From Fulvivirgaceae bacterium JP3-4 (GTDB lineage: Bacteria > Bacteroidota > Bacteroidia > Cytophagales > Cyclobacteriaceae): DNA of 64,000 nt. Positions 26,639 through 34,409 of this stretch are shown here, in pieces; position 1 is the stretch's first letter, and each line of letters begins with the position of its first letter. The notes under the pieces were generated by a model that ran no database searches, was not told the origin of the DNA, and saw only the letters and a program-made list of their open reading frames with translations. The stretch covers positions 1,426,001-1,490,000 of the forward strand of contig JARKND010000001.1 of assembly GCA_029309925.1 (NCBI GenBank), in the 5' to 3' direction. The translations under genes were made by a program, and so were the position numbers.

Positions 26639-27091
26639 ATGAGACCCTCCATTTTGTGCGCGATTGTCATGGCAATTGCTTTCTGTTTTTTTTCTTGTGA
26701 TTCTGAGGATGCCGCCCCGGTCCCCGAACTACTCGAACTTGTCTCGGTGTCGGCTATCACGTCAAACTCAGCAACCGCAGGTGTCAGATTTGCATTGCCT
26801 GCAATCGATCAGAACGACACAACTTTCATAGTTAATGGCTACAATGTAGACCGGATCGGGATAGCGTATTCAACGGACCCAAATGCGAGACGATCTTTTT
26901 GGGACACCGTTACAACGGTCCCGACTGTCAGTCCGGTCATACCAGTTGAAATAAGAGGCCTTCAAAGCAACACTACCTACTACGTTCAAACCTACGTCCG
27001 CTTCAGGGCACCATACGAAGACCGGACTAAGCCCATGGCCGTCCTGATTTCGAAGTACGGGGTTGAACAATTCGAGTTCGTGACAAAATAG
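26639..27091 (+). CDS. Small lipoprotein with one fibronectin III-like domain
   Basis: A 150-residue protein with a lipoprotein signal (MRPSILCAIVMAIAFCFFSC; lipobox FFSC, Cys20). The mature part resembles a single Fn3 module: LVSVSAITSNSATAGVRF at the start and IRGLQSNTTYYVQTYVRF before the end. No enzymatic motif. It stands alone between the DprE2 gene (151-bp gap) and the tandem repeat array. Function unknown; a surface or periplasmic binding role is plausible. Confidence 0.72.
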   Translation: MRPSILCAIVMAIAFCFFSCDSEDAAPVPELLELVSVSAITSNSATAGVRFALPAIDQNDTTFIVNGYNVDRIGIAYSTDPNARRSFWDTVTTVPTVSPVIPVEIRGLQSNTTYYVQTYVRFRAPYEDRTKPMAVLISKYGVEQFEFVTK

Positions 27092-27119
27092 TTCGCGACT
27101 GATTTGCTTAATAATGCCT

Positions 27120-27781
27120 TTACGCTGCTCAGGTATCAGATCTTTTCTTAACGAAGCAAACTTGTTACACAACGCTGCATTACTAATGCCTTCCCGATGC
27201 TCCGCTTACGCTCCGATCGGGATCTTCGAAATGCCCTTCATGCTGCTCGGCCATAATCGAATCTTTTATTAATGGACCAAAGATGTTACACAACGCTGCA
27301 TTACTAATGCCTTCCCGATGCTCCGCTTACGCTCGGATCGGGATCTTCGAAATGCCCTTCATGCTGCTCGGCCATAATCGAATCTTTTATTACCAAAGAT
27401 GTTACACAACGCTGCATTACTAATGCCTTCCCGATGCTCCGCTTACGCTCCGATCGGGATCTTCGAAATGCCCTTCATGCAGCTCGGACACAATCGAATC
27501 TTTTCTTAACGGACCAAAGATGTTAGGCAACGCTGCATTACTAATGCCTTCCCGATGCTCCGCTTACGCTCCGATCGGGATCTTCGAAATGCCCTTCATG
27601 CTGCTCGGACACAATCGAATCTTTTCTTAACGGAGCAAGATGTCACGCAACGCTGCATTCCCAATGCCTTCCCGATGCTCCGCTTACACTCCGATCGGGA
27701 TCTCCGAATGCCCTTCATGCTGCTCGGACACAATCGAATCTTTTCTTAACGGAGCAAGGTGTCACGCAACGCTGCATTCCC
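27120..27781. repeat. Tandem array of ~120-bp repeats
   Basis: The anchor AACGCTGCAT recurs at 27171, 27292, 27408, 27529, 27649 and 27768, spacings of 121, 116, 121, 120 and 119 bp. Five whole units lie between partial end units. Each unit contains the hairpin CCCGATGCTCCGC...GCTCCGATCGGG (6-bp stem), then CTTCGAAATGCCCTTCATGC, then AATCGAATCTTTT. The units are almost identical, with one 5-bp deletion in the third. The near identity suggests recent amplification. No unique spacers exist, so it is not CRISPR. Confidence 0.9.
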
Positions 27782-27782
27782 A

Positions 27783-27825
27783 ATGCCTAATGCCTAGTGA
27801 CTAATGCCTAATGCCTAATGCCTAA
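27783..27825. repeat. Short heptamer repeat (TGCCTAA)
   Basis: About six copies of TGCCTAA or one-base variants (e.g. TGCCTAGTGACTAA) follow the last ~120-bp unit. The heptamer partly matches 'CTAATGCC' within the larger repeat, so it may have arisen from it by slippage. Confidence 0.75.
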
Positions 27826-27832
27826 AATAGTT

Positions 27833-27879
27833 AAGCTAATTGTATCCCGTCCGTCCACCAGACAGAATACAATTAGCTT
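27833..27879. repeat. Perfect 13-bp inverted repeat with 21-nt loop
   Basis: AAGCTAATTGTAT (27833-27845) and ATACAATTAGCTT (27867-27879) are exact reverse complements around a GC-rich loop (CCCGTCCGTCCACCAGACAGA). It lies downstream of the minus-strand reductase (stop at 27942). The AT-rich stem and the lack of a T-tract make it a poor intrinsic terminator, so it may be a protein-binding or mobile-repeat end. Confidence 0.7.
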
Positions 27880-27941
27880 CATATAAAACCGCCTCCGTTG
27901 ATTGCGCAGGCGAGAGTTGTAAAAGGAAATATTCAAAAAGA

Positions 27942-29027
27942 TTATGCCACCGCTATGCGCTCACTGGCCAACGGTTTCGAATTGAGGATCGTGTTCAGGT
28001 TGTGCTCATGCTGTTCTGACTCGCAGCAGTTTTCTTTGAGTTTTACAACAACACGCCCCTTGGTTTTTCCGGAAAGGATCGCATCGATGTACACGTCTTT
28101 CAATTCTTCGAGTGTAATCTCATGTGCGATGGCGGGCAGCTTGTCGCAGACGTTCCATTCCCCTTCCAGTTTTTTCCATAAGTGCTGACGCAATGCCATC
28201 GGTGTCTGGCCTGCACCAATGCCGAGAAGATTAACGCCATTGAGAATAAAAGGATAGATAGTCGTAGTAAAGTGAATTGATGACAATAGACCAGTAGCAA
28301 CAACATTACCATCGCGCTTGCAACGCTTCAAGAGGGTGGTAAGCATGTTCCCGCTCACGGTGTCGATCGCACCAGCCCACATCGCGCGCTGCAGTGGTTT
28401 GCCAAGCGTATCATTCAGAAACTCTCGTGGCTCCACTTTGGCAGCACCGAGATATTTCAGATAATCATGGGATTCTTTTTTTCCCGTTACAGCAATTACT
28501 TCATAGCCCGCTTTTGCGAGGATGGCTACAGACAGACTGCCAACACCACCGGTAGAGCCCGTGACAACGATTGGTCCCTGATCAGGTGACTGCCCCATCG
28601 ACTCCATTTTATGCAACGCATAGGCTGCTGTAAATCCTGCAGTGCCTATCGTCATAATATCTTTGCATGAAATCCCTGCAGGCTTGTTCATTACCCATTC
28701 TGCCGGTACGCGTATGTAGTCTGCATAAGCTCCGGAAGTATTCATTCCCAGGTCATACCCTGTGAGAAACACATGCTGACCTTTTTTAAACTGCGGAACA
28801 GTACTCACTTCCACCTGGCCCGCGGCTTCGATCCCCGGGGTATGCGGAAAATTCCGGCTGATACCTTTATGCCCGGTTGCCGATAGTCCGTCTTTATAGT
28901 TGAGCGCGGAATAATGAACGCGAATCAATACTTCGCCTTTCGGCAGATCGTCAATTGATCGCTGAATGATAGCACGCTCAAACTTTCCGTTTGGCGTTTC
29001 TGTAATCTGAAGAGCTTTGAATTGCAT
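27942..29027 (-). CDS. YhdH/AcuI-family NADPH-dependent oxidoreductase
   Basis: A 361-residue medium-chain dehydrogenase/reductase. The GroES-like N-terminal domain contains VHYSALNYKDGLSATG and GIEAAGQV, and the Rossmann domain contains VVTGSTGGVGSLSVAILAKAGYEVIAVTGK (~155-184). This matches the YhdH/AcuI group (acrylyl-CoA reductase and related quinone reductases, usually ~325-330 residues). No zinc ligands are present, as expected. About 30 extra residues follow the normal end (VVVKL), with CCESEQHEH inside; this tail is unusual. It is a single-gene unit facing the repeat array. The physiological substrate is not clear. Confidence 0.87.
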   Translation of the reverse strand: MQFKALQITETPNGKFERAIIQRSIDDLPKGEVLIRVHYSALNYKDGLSATGHKGISRNFPHTPGIEAAGQVEVSTVPQFKKGQHVFLTGYDLGMNTSGAYADYIRVPAEWVMNKPAGISCKDIMTIGTAGFTAAYALHKMESMGQSPDQGPIVVTGSTGGVGSLSVAILAKAGYEVIAVTGKKESHDYLKYLGAAKVEPREFLNDTLGKPLQRAMWAGAIDTVSGNMLTTLLKRCKRDGNVVATGLLSSIHFTTTIYPFILNGVNLLGIGAGQTPMALRQHLWKKLEGEWNVCDKLPAIAHEITLEELKDVYIDAILSGKTKGRVVVKLKENCCESEQHEHNLNTILNSKPLASERIAVA

Positions 29028-29102
29028 AACGTAGGTGTAATGTGGGTTTCCAACTGCTGTTAAAAAATTATACCTGTTTAGTATAGCCGTAGGGTTGTTA
29101 AA

Positions 29103-30167
29103 TCAGCTGCCGATAAGGTAGCGGCTGTATCGCCCTGTCAGCCGCTTCACAAGGTATACGGTGACGATCGACAACATCAGGACAAACACAAAGAAGATCA
29201 CATATGTGATCAGCGTAAAGTCGATTGTGTATCCTGCTACCTCAATTACTTTTCGCGACACAGAAATAAGGATGTAGTGCACGAAGAATACTCCGAAGCT
29301 GTAGTGACCCAGAACTTCGAGAAGCGGCATTTGTCGTTCGCGTAGCTTGTGAAATGTAAGAAGCAGTATAAAAGTCAGCGTGAGTGCTTTCAGCATGTAA
29401 ACGTTGAACAAAACAACGCCATTCTCCAGCACAGTCTCGAAATGCATTTCACGCTGAGCGGTGAAAGCACCTTGCAGATCGTATACTGTGAGCACAGCAT
29501 AAAGCAGGCAAAGTGGTGCAAGCAGCTTCCAGCCGAGATTCAGGATCCGTTCCTTGTTATAACTCGCCCACATACCCGCGATGTATACCGGAATGAAATG
29601 GACGTAAGCCAGAAAAGTGTTTGCATTATGAACTGGTCTGTAGGTGAAAAGCGCCACAAGCAGAACAAACGGAAAACCGAATCTGTAGAAATTGCGGGTA
29701 TCCATTTTGTGAAGGAGGGGAGCTGAGAAATAGAACAGTACAATCGTGCTGATAAACCAGAATGGCGGCATATGAGACCCGGTGATCAGGTGATGGAGGA
29801 ACTGATACCACAGCGGTTTCTCATGAAATCCTTCCGGCAGTGAAAGCGATTGAAAATTTGTATTCATCCGCAAAATGATAAGCGGAATCGAGATGATGAT
29901 GTAGGGGAGAATAACGTTGAGAAATTTCTGCTCGAGAAATTTCTTGTATTCGAATTGATTGCGTGTGAGGTGCTGAAAAAGAAAACCTCCGATGAAAAGG
30001 AAAAGGACTGTTCCGTTTCCTTCTGACGGGTCGAAGAACGCATGCAGTACCTGACGCATGCCAGGATGACTTACCCAGTCCGTGTCATAGCCTCCGGCAT
30101 GAACACCTACAACAAATAATATCGCTAATCCCCGAAGGTTATGGATATACTGAAGAAAACGCGACAT
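29103..30167 (-). CDS. Acyltransferase 3 family membrane protein (O-acyl transferase)
   Basis: A 354-residue AT3-family protein with about ten helices. The N-terminus has the signature as IHNLRGLAILFVVGVHAGGY (residues 8-27) with the conserved Arg and His, and a late GHYSFGVFFVHYILI segment. It overlaps the upstream SGNH-hydrolase gene by 29 bp, so the two are translationally coupled. In OafB-type proteins AT3 and SGNH domains are fused and act together to acetylate sugars at the periplasmic side; here they are separate partners. The glycan is probably the one made by the glycosyltransferases upstream. Confidence 0.86.
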   Translation of the reverse strand: MSRFLQYIHNLRGLAILFVVGVHAGGYDTDWVSHPGMRQVLHAFFDPSEGNGTVLFLFIGGFLFQHLTRNQFEYKKFLEQKFLNVILPYIIISIPLIILRMNTNFQSLSLPEGFHEKPLWYQFLHHLITGSHMPPFWFISTIVLFYFSAPLLHKMDTRNFYRFGFPFVLLVALFTYRPVHNANTFLAYVHFIPVYIAGMWASYNKERILNLGWKLLAPLCLLYAVLTVYDLQGAFTAQREMHFETVLENGVVLFNVYMLKALTLTFILLLTFHKLRERQMPLLEVLGHYSFGVFFVHYILISVSRKVIEVAGYTIDFTLITYVIFFVFVLMLSIVTVYLVKRLTGRYSRYLIGS

Positions 30168-31251
30168 CGCTCATCTTATTTACATTCCCAACAACTCTGG
30201 TCAACTCTGATGCGATGATCGCATTTCCATTCGGTGATACGTGGCAGAAATCAATGTAGATATGCTCGTCTCTGTCGAAGCGATCGCTCAGGTCTACAAT
30301 CCAAGGATGGTTGCGTTCGGCAATTTTCTTTTTGATCAAAGTGTAAATTGCCTGAAAGTTCTTACCGAGGTCTTCGTCAAGTTTCAGATAATCGGTTTTT
30401 GGCTTTCCTACAAATGCCGCTGGCTGCAGCACGGCAACAAATCGTCCACCGCGGTTTGTCACTATTTCATTAGCCATCTCCCAGTTCTTCATCATCATTT
30501 CTGCAATTTGTTCCGCTTTCGCGGGATTGCTGATGCAGTCGTAGGGTGTGTTCTCCGGAGTGGGTTTGTAAGTCGCCCTTCTGATCACGGCAAGGATGTT
30601 TTCAATAAAGAGCTTTCGCGCAATTTCTTTCACGATCGCTGACTTGCCCACGTAGAGCTTGTCGCGATACATCGGAACAAGGCGATGGGCAGGCAGTTTT
30701 TTAATTTCTTTCGGACAGAGAAACGCAGCATCGTTCACGCCATCGTAAAAAACGACAACATCAGGCTTCATGCCTGTAGCATAAAGGGAGATCAATGCAT
30801 CAAGCTCCTGTCTTGAGTTATAGGCCAGCTGACCATGGTTATAGATTTCGAAGTTTGGATTTTTCGCTGCGAAAAGTGCCGGGATGGTATGCTCATCATC
30901 AGAGCCCTCGCCCCACATCGTAGAACCACCAAAGAAATGCACTGTTTTGTTCTTCGCGCCTTCAGGCAGAGGGACGTTTCGTGTTCCCTCACTGGTAATC
31001 GTCAGTGTTTCTCCCTTATAAGGCAAGGTTTTCCATCCGACAAACGGTTCGTATTGATGCTGCACGCTGTTGTAGTCGTGAAAGACTTTTTTAGCATACG
31101 CAAAATCGTTCGAGTAATTGGGCAGCTCTTCGCGTTTTGTTTTTGCAGAACGTTTCAGATAAAGTCCGCAGGCCCAGTTCACAATCGCTAATAATACCAG
31201 GAATGTGAACGCGTTGATGACAACAAGTTTCAGAATTCTTTTTGCTTTCAC
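30139..31251 (-). CDS. Membrane-anchored SGNH-hydrolase-like protein
   Basis: GTG 31251 is chosen, giving 370 residues that open with an inner-membrane anchor (KLVVINAFTFLVLLAIVNWA). The frame is open further upstream to 31320, but that extension runs through a strong terminator (31269-31298), so it is not likely to be translated. SGNH blocks are FFGGSTMWGEG (block I Ser), YNHGQLAYNSRQE (block II Gly region), YDGVNDAAF (block III Asn) and IDFCHVSPNGN (block V Asp and His). These are the residues for acyl transfer or hydrolysis in the periplasm. It overlaps the AT3 gene by 29 bp, suggesting it receives the acyl group delivered across the membrane. Confidence 0.83.
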   Translation of the reverse strand: MKAKRILKLVVINAFTFLVLLAIVNWACGLYLKRSAKTKREELPNYSNDFAYAKKVFHDYNSVQHQYEPFVGWKTLPYKGETLTITSEGTRNVPLPEGAKNKTVHFFGGSTMWGEGSDDEHTIPALFAAKNPNFEIYNHGQLAYNSRQELDALISLYATGMKPDVVVFYDGVNDAAFLCPKEIKKLPAHRLVPMYRDKLYVGKSAIVKEIARKLFIENILAVIRRATYKPTPENTPYDCISNPAKAEQIAEMMMKNWEMANEIVTNRGGRFVAVLQPAAFVGKPKTDYLKLDEDLGKNFQAIYTLIKKKIAERNHPWIVDLSDRFDRDEHIYIDFCHVSPNGNAIIASELTRVVGNVNKMSDVAFSSVYP

Positions 31252-31268
31252 GGTAGTATAGTAAAAAT

Positions 31269-31298
31269 GAAACCCAATCTGCTGAGCGATTGGGTTTC
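31269..31298 (-). terminator. Rho-independent terminator after the T9SS esterase gene
   Basis: Perfect 11-bp arms (GAAACCCAATC at 31269-31279 and GATTGGGTTTC at 31288-31298) with an 8-nt loop; on the minus strand the stem is followed by ATTTTTAC. It lies just downstream of the esterase stop (31321). It would fall inside an N-terminally extended SGNH gene, which helps fix that gene's start at 31251. Confidence 0.85.
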
Positions 31299-31320
31299 TG
31301 TTTTCAAATCTCCCCCTCAA

Positions 31321-34239
31321 TTAGTCTTTAATGATCACGCGCTCTCTCGTCACTCGGTCTCCCTGCTTCACTGTGATCACGTAAATACCTTTCAGCATCC
31401 GTTCTGTTGGTACTAATTGCATACCGTTGCTAACAGCCGATGATTCTAATGTTGCTTCGTAGAATGGTTTTCCCATCATGTCAACAATTGATACGTGTAC
31501 AGGCGCCTCATCTGCTGCCTCAACGACCATCGACAAGTTATCTGATGATGTAGATGGATTGGGGTATACACTCACTGCAAGCTCGCCTGCTGTTGGCGCA
31601 GCTACGATCTCTGCTTCATCCATATTCATTGCACTCGTACCGCTGCTTCCGCTTCGCAGGGCTGCATCAGGAATAACAACCCACGCATTGCCTGTGTCCG
31701 GCCCTTTGTAGCGGACAGTCAGGTTTTGCCCACCGGTGTCCTCGAAGTATTTTACATTAATGACTTTTGCACCCGCTGTAAGTGTCTGCACCGCGCCAGT
31801 CACCGTGCGCGTTCCGTGAAGGCCATCATTATCTGCAACGATTACGTTGTCAATCGTTACACGGCTTCCGTCATCAGATGTAGACTGGAACTGATAACTG
31901 CCGCCTGTGTTGATATAAAGGAATCCCTCAAACTGGAAGTCGAAATAGTCCTCCTGCGTACGCGGTGCAAGCGTGAAGTTGTTCACTTTCCCCGTGTATT
32001 CCACAAAGTTCCAGTTGATCAGGTCGATGTCAGTATACGCACCGGTTGCGTGTTTGTAATATAAACCTGTTACCGTTGTGTTGGCAGTTGAGCTGTTGCT
32101 CGGTGCGCTTAGGTTTCCACCGGTGTCAATAGCCCGCACTGTAAACGTATAGTTTGTGTTCAGATTAAGGTTAGTAAGCCTGTATGTAAGTACAGCTGTT
32201 CCCGTATTTAAGGTCGTGGATCCATAGCTGATCTGATATTCCCGTATTCCGTTTGCGTCTGAAGATGCATTCCACGTCAAAGTAACTTCGCGCACCGCGG
32301 TAGCAGTAGCCACCAGGTTGGTCGGAGCCGTTGGTGGTGTCGGATCGGCCTGGGTTGTGATGGTAAGGAATGAGCTGCTCGCTGCGGGTGTATAGTTCGA
32401 TCTTCCCGTACCGCTCACTGCACGAATCTTGTACTGGTACACACTGCCCGGATCGAGGCCCCGATCATTCAATGTCCTCACGTTCGCACCCGTCAGCGCG
32501 GCCATCACCCACTTCGAATATGTTGTTGTTCCTGTCTTCTTTCTTCGCCAGATCTCGAAACCGCTTTCGTTCGAAGAAGCATCAGTCCAGTTCACGGTAG
32601 CGGTCGTCTGACCAGTCGCGCTTCCCGTGAAGGTAGATGGTGCTGTAATATTGATCGGTGCACTGTCGTTGAAGAAGATGTTGACCGGATCTGACGGCTC
32701 GCTTGGGCAGCCGTTGAAACCTGACACTACCAGGGTGTACGCGCCATTGCCATTTGTGGAAGAGAACTTAGGCATGCTTACGGTGTCGTCTACAGTACCC
32801 GAAAGGTTAACCAACACGCCATTCTTGTACCAGAAGTAACGATCATACTTGTTCTTTGACTTCAGGTGCGCATAGTTATAATAGTTGAGATCTTTCAGCA
32901 CCACGCTTCCAATCTGTTCGATCTCTGCAACGGGTGGGGTAGCAGTCGTAACCGTGACTGACTGCGACCAGTCGTTCCACTGACTCTCAGACGGAGTTCT
33001 TGAAACACGACTGAAACGCGCTCTGTAAGTTCCCGGTGTTGTGGCTGTGTATGAGGCGGAAGTTGCTCCCGAAATGATCACACCGTTTCTTTCCCACTGG
33101 TACGCAAGGAAACCTTCCGGGTAATCGAGTTTAACACCGTTGCCGGTTGTAGAACAGAGCGTGGGGTTGTCGGCAAATACATGGATCCGGGATTTATTCT
33201 GATCGCGAAGCCATTTGAAGAAATCCGGTTCGCTGTAGGCGCGGTTCCACGTTCCGTGTCCCAGGTTGCTGTACAGCGAGTAGCGCACAGTCATACCGCC
33301 TTCTTTAAAAGCCTTTACGTAGCCACTTGTCTTCGAAGGTGATGGACTTGTGTCCTGACCTCCCTGAAATGTCCATACGGGAATTGAAACGATTTTCGGA
33401 ATCAGTTTCTGACTGATGATACTTGCATCGCTCACTGCCGACATTGTTGCTACGGCAGAGAAAAGCCAGGGCGCGCGTTTTACCACATCATAGACAGCAG
33501 CCCCTCCGTTGGATAGTCCGTGTATGTATACGCGGTTCGGATCGATATTATATTTTTTGATCATGAGGCGTACAATGCGGATCACGTCCTGTGCCTGTGT
33601 TGCATCCCATCCGTTGAGGTTCTGTGGGAAAAGAACGAATCCGGGGAAGGAGCGGTCAGGCAAGCCAGGGTCGTTCGGCAATCTTGAGCCCGCGGCATTC
33701 CGCATTTGCAAATGCACACTTCCACCGTGCAGGAGATTGTGATCGTTGTTCAGCAGCTCGGACGTTGTAGCGGTTGGCGCGGCTGGAGAGTTCGTGTTGG
33801 GTCTCCAGTTGCGGTCGGCCCAGTAGCACTTGCTGTCCCAGCAGTTGCCACGTTCACCCAGGCCATGCAGCATCACGATCAATGGATAACCTTCTGAATA
33901 TGATGCGTTGTAAGATTGCGGATGGAGCAGGCGATAATTCATGACGAAGTAATCTGCGCTGCCATTTTTTTCCCGCAGGTTTCCCTGCGAGTAAGGGCTG
34001 GAATCCCAGCTCGTCATGTCTCTGTATGTGTTCGTTTTTACACCAGGTGAGCTTTCGCGGAAACTAAATGTTTTTCCTTCCTGGAGATAATAGTAGCGGG
34101 ACGAGGATTTTGCAATCCGGATGTCAAGTGTTCCATAAGGCATTCCACTTCGATAAATGTAAGTGGTGTCTACCTGAGCCAGTGAGAGGTTGAAAATGAG
34201 CAAACCAATAACCCACAATCCAACAGTTTTTTTCAACAT
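31321..34239 (-). CDS. Multidomain secreted esterase (alpha/beta hydrolase, Fn3, PA14) with T9SS sorting domain
   Basis: ATG 34239 is chosen because it gives a clean signal peptide (MLKKTVGLWVIGLLIFNLSLAQ), for a protein of 972 residues. The catalytic domain (~95-355) is of the PHB-depolymerase/feruloyl-esterase type: oxyanion region LIVMLHGLGERG, nucleophile Ser243 in HGLSNGG, probable Asp in FQGGQDTS and His in NLGHGTW. Ig-like and two Fn3 domains follow (~365-730), then a PA14 carbohydrate-binding-like domain (~735-865; TSDDGSRVTIDN), and a T9SS type A sorting domain (SVYPNPSTSSDN ... VTRERVIIKD). It should be exported to the surface and cut ester links in a polysaccharide or plant polymer. 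The substrate is unknown. Confidence 0.88.
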   Translation of the reverse strand: MLKKTVGLWVIGLLIFNLSLAQVDTTYIYRSGMPYGTLDIRIAKSSSRYYYLQEGKTFSFRESSPGVKTNTYRDMTSWDSSPYSQGNLREKNGSADYFVMNYRLLHPQSYNASYSEGYPLIVMLHGLGERGNCWDSKCYWADRNWRPNTNSPAAPTATTSELLNNDHNLLHGGSVHLQMRNAAGSRLPNDPGLPDRSFPGFVLFPQNLNGWDATQAQDVIRIVRLMIKKYNIDPNRVYIHGLSNGGAAVYDVVKRAPWLFSAVATMSAVSDASIISQKLIPKIVSIPVWTFQGGQDTSPSPSKTSGYVKAFKEGGMTVRYSLYSNLGHGTWNRAYSEPDFFKWLRDQNKSRIHVFADNPTLCSTTGNGVKLDYPEGFLAYQWERNGVIISGATSASYTATTPGTYRARFSRVSRTPSESQWNDWSQSVTVTTATPPVAEIEQIGSVVLKDLNYYNYAHLKSKNKYDRYFWYKNGVLVNLSGTVDDTVSMPKFSSTNGNGAYTLVVSGFNGCPSEPSDPVNIFFNDSAPINITAPSTFTGSATGQTTATVNWTDASSNESGFEIWRRKKTGTTTYSKWVMAALTGANVRTLNDRGLDPGSVYQYKIRAVSGTGRSNYTPAASSSFLTITTQADPTPPTAPTNLVATATAVREVTLTWNASSDANGIREYQISYGSTTLNTGTAVLTYRLTNLNLNTNYTFTVRAIDTGGNLSAPSNSSTANTTVTGLYYKHATGAYTDIDLINWNFVEYTGKVNNFTLAPRTQEDYFDFQFEGFLYINTGGSYQFQSTSDDGSRVTIDNVIVADNDGLHGTRTVTGAVQTLTAGAKVINVKYFEDTGGQNLTVRYKGPDTGNAWVVIPDAALRSGSSGTSAMNMDEAEIVAAPTAGELAVSVYPNPSTSSDNLSMVVEAADEAPVHVSIVDMMGKPFYEATLESSAVSNGMQLVPTERMLKGIYVITVKQGDRVTRERVIIKD

Positions 34240-34409
34240 ATGATTTTTTAAGATTAAAGCTTTTAGAATTATATCATCGTAAACGTTTTTTGTCCGGTTT
34301 AAAAACTTTATGCCCTGTTGCTTCACGCACACAGAATAGTAAACGCTCGGAACATAGCGAATACATTTCCACTAACTACAGCAAGGCAACGACAGTAAGG
34401 AAGGTAAAA

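Larger units (their letters stand above)
27092..27941. other. 850-bp gene-free, repeat-rich stretch
   Basis: No credible gene is present; open frames here simply run through the repeats. The stretch holds, in order, a ~120-bp tandem array (27120-27781), a TGCCTAA simple repeat (27783-27825) and a 13-bp inverted repeat (27833-27879). It separates a plus-strand lipoprotein gene from a minus-strand reductase gene, so it also includes both transcript ends. Confidence 0.8.

Noticed and set aside
27555-27749. Small open frame in the repeat array
   Set aside because: It only translates the repeat unit twice (the same peptide recurs) and has no independent support as a gene.
27120-27781. CRISPR array or integron attC cassette array
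   Set aside because: The units repeat completely with no unique spacers, so it is not CRISPR. The ~120-bp period and one GTTAGGC core recall attC/VCR sites, but the other units read GTTACAC or GTCACGC, the complementary core is absent and no cassettes or integrase are present.
31252-31320. Longer N-terminus for the SGNH protein
   Set aside because: It would be translated across a perfect 11-bp terminator stem with a T-tract and would place the membrane anchor away from the N-terminus. GTG 31251 is more plausible.
34240-34332. Longer N-terminus for the T9SS esterase
   Set aside because: The extra 31 residues precede a perfect signal peptide starting at ATG 34239.
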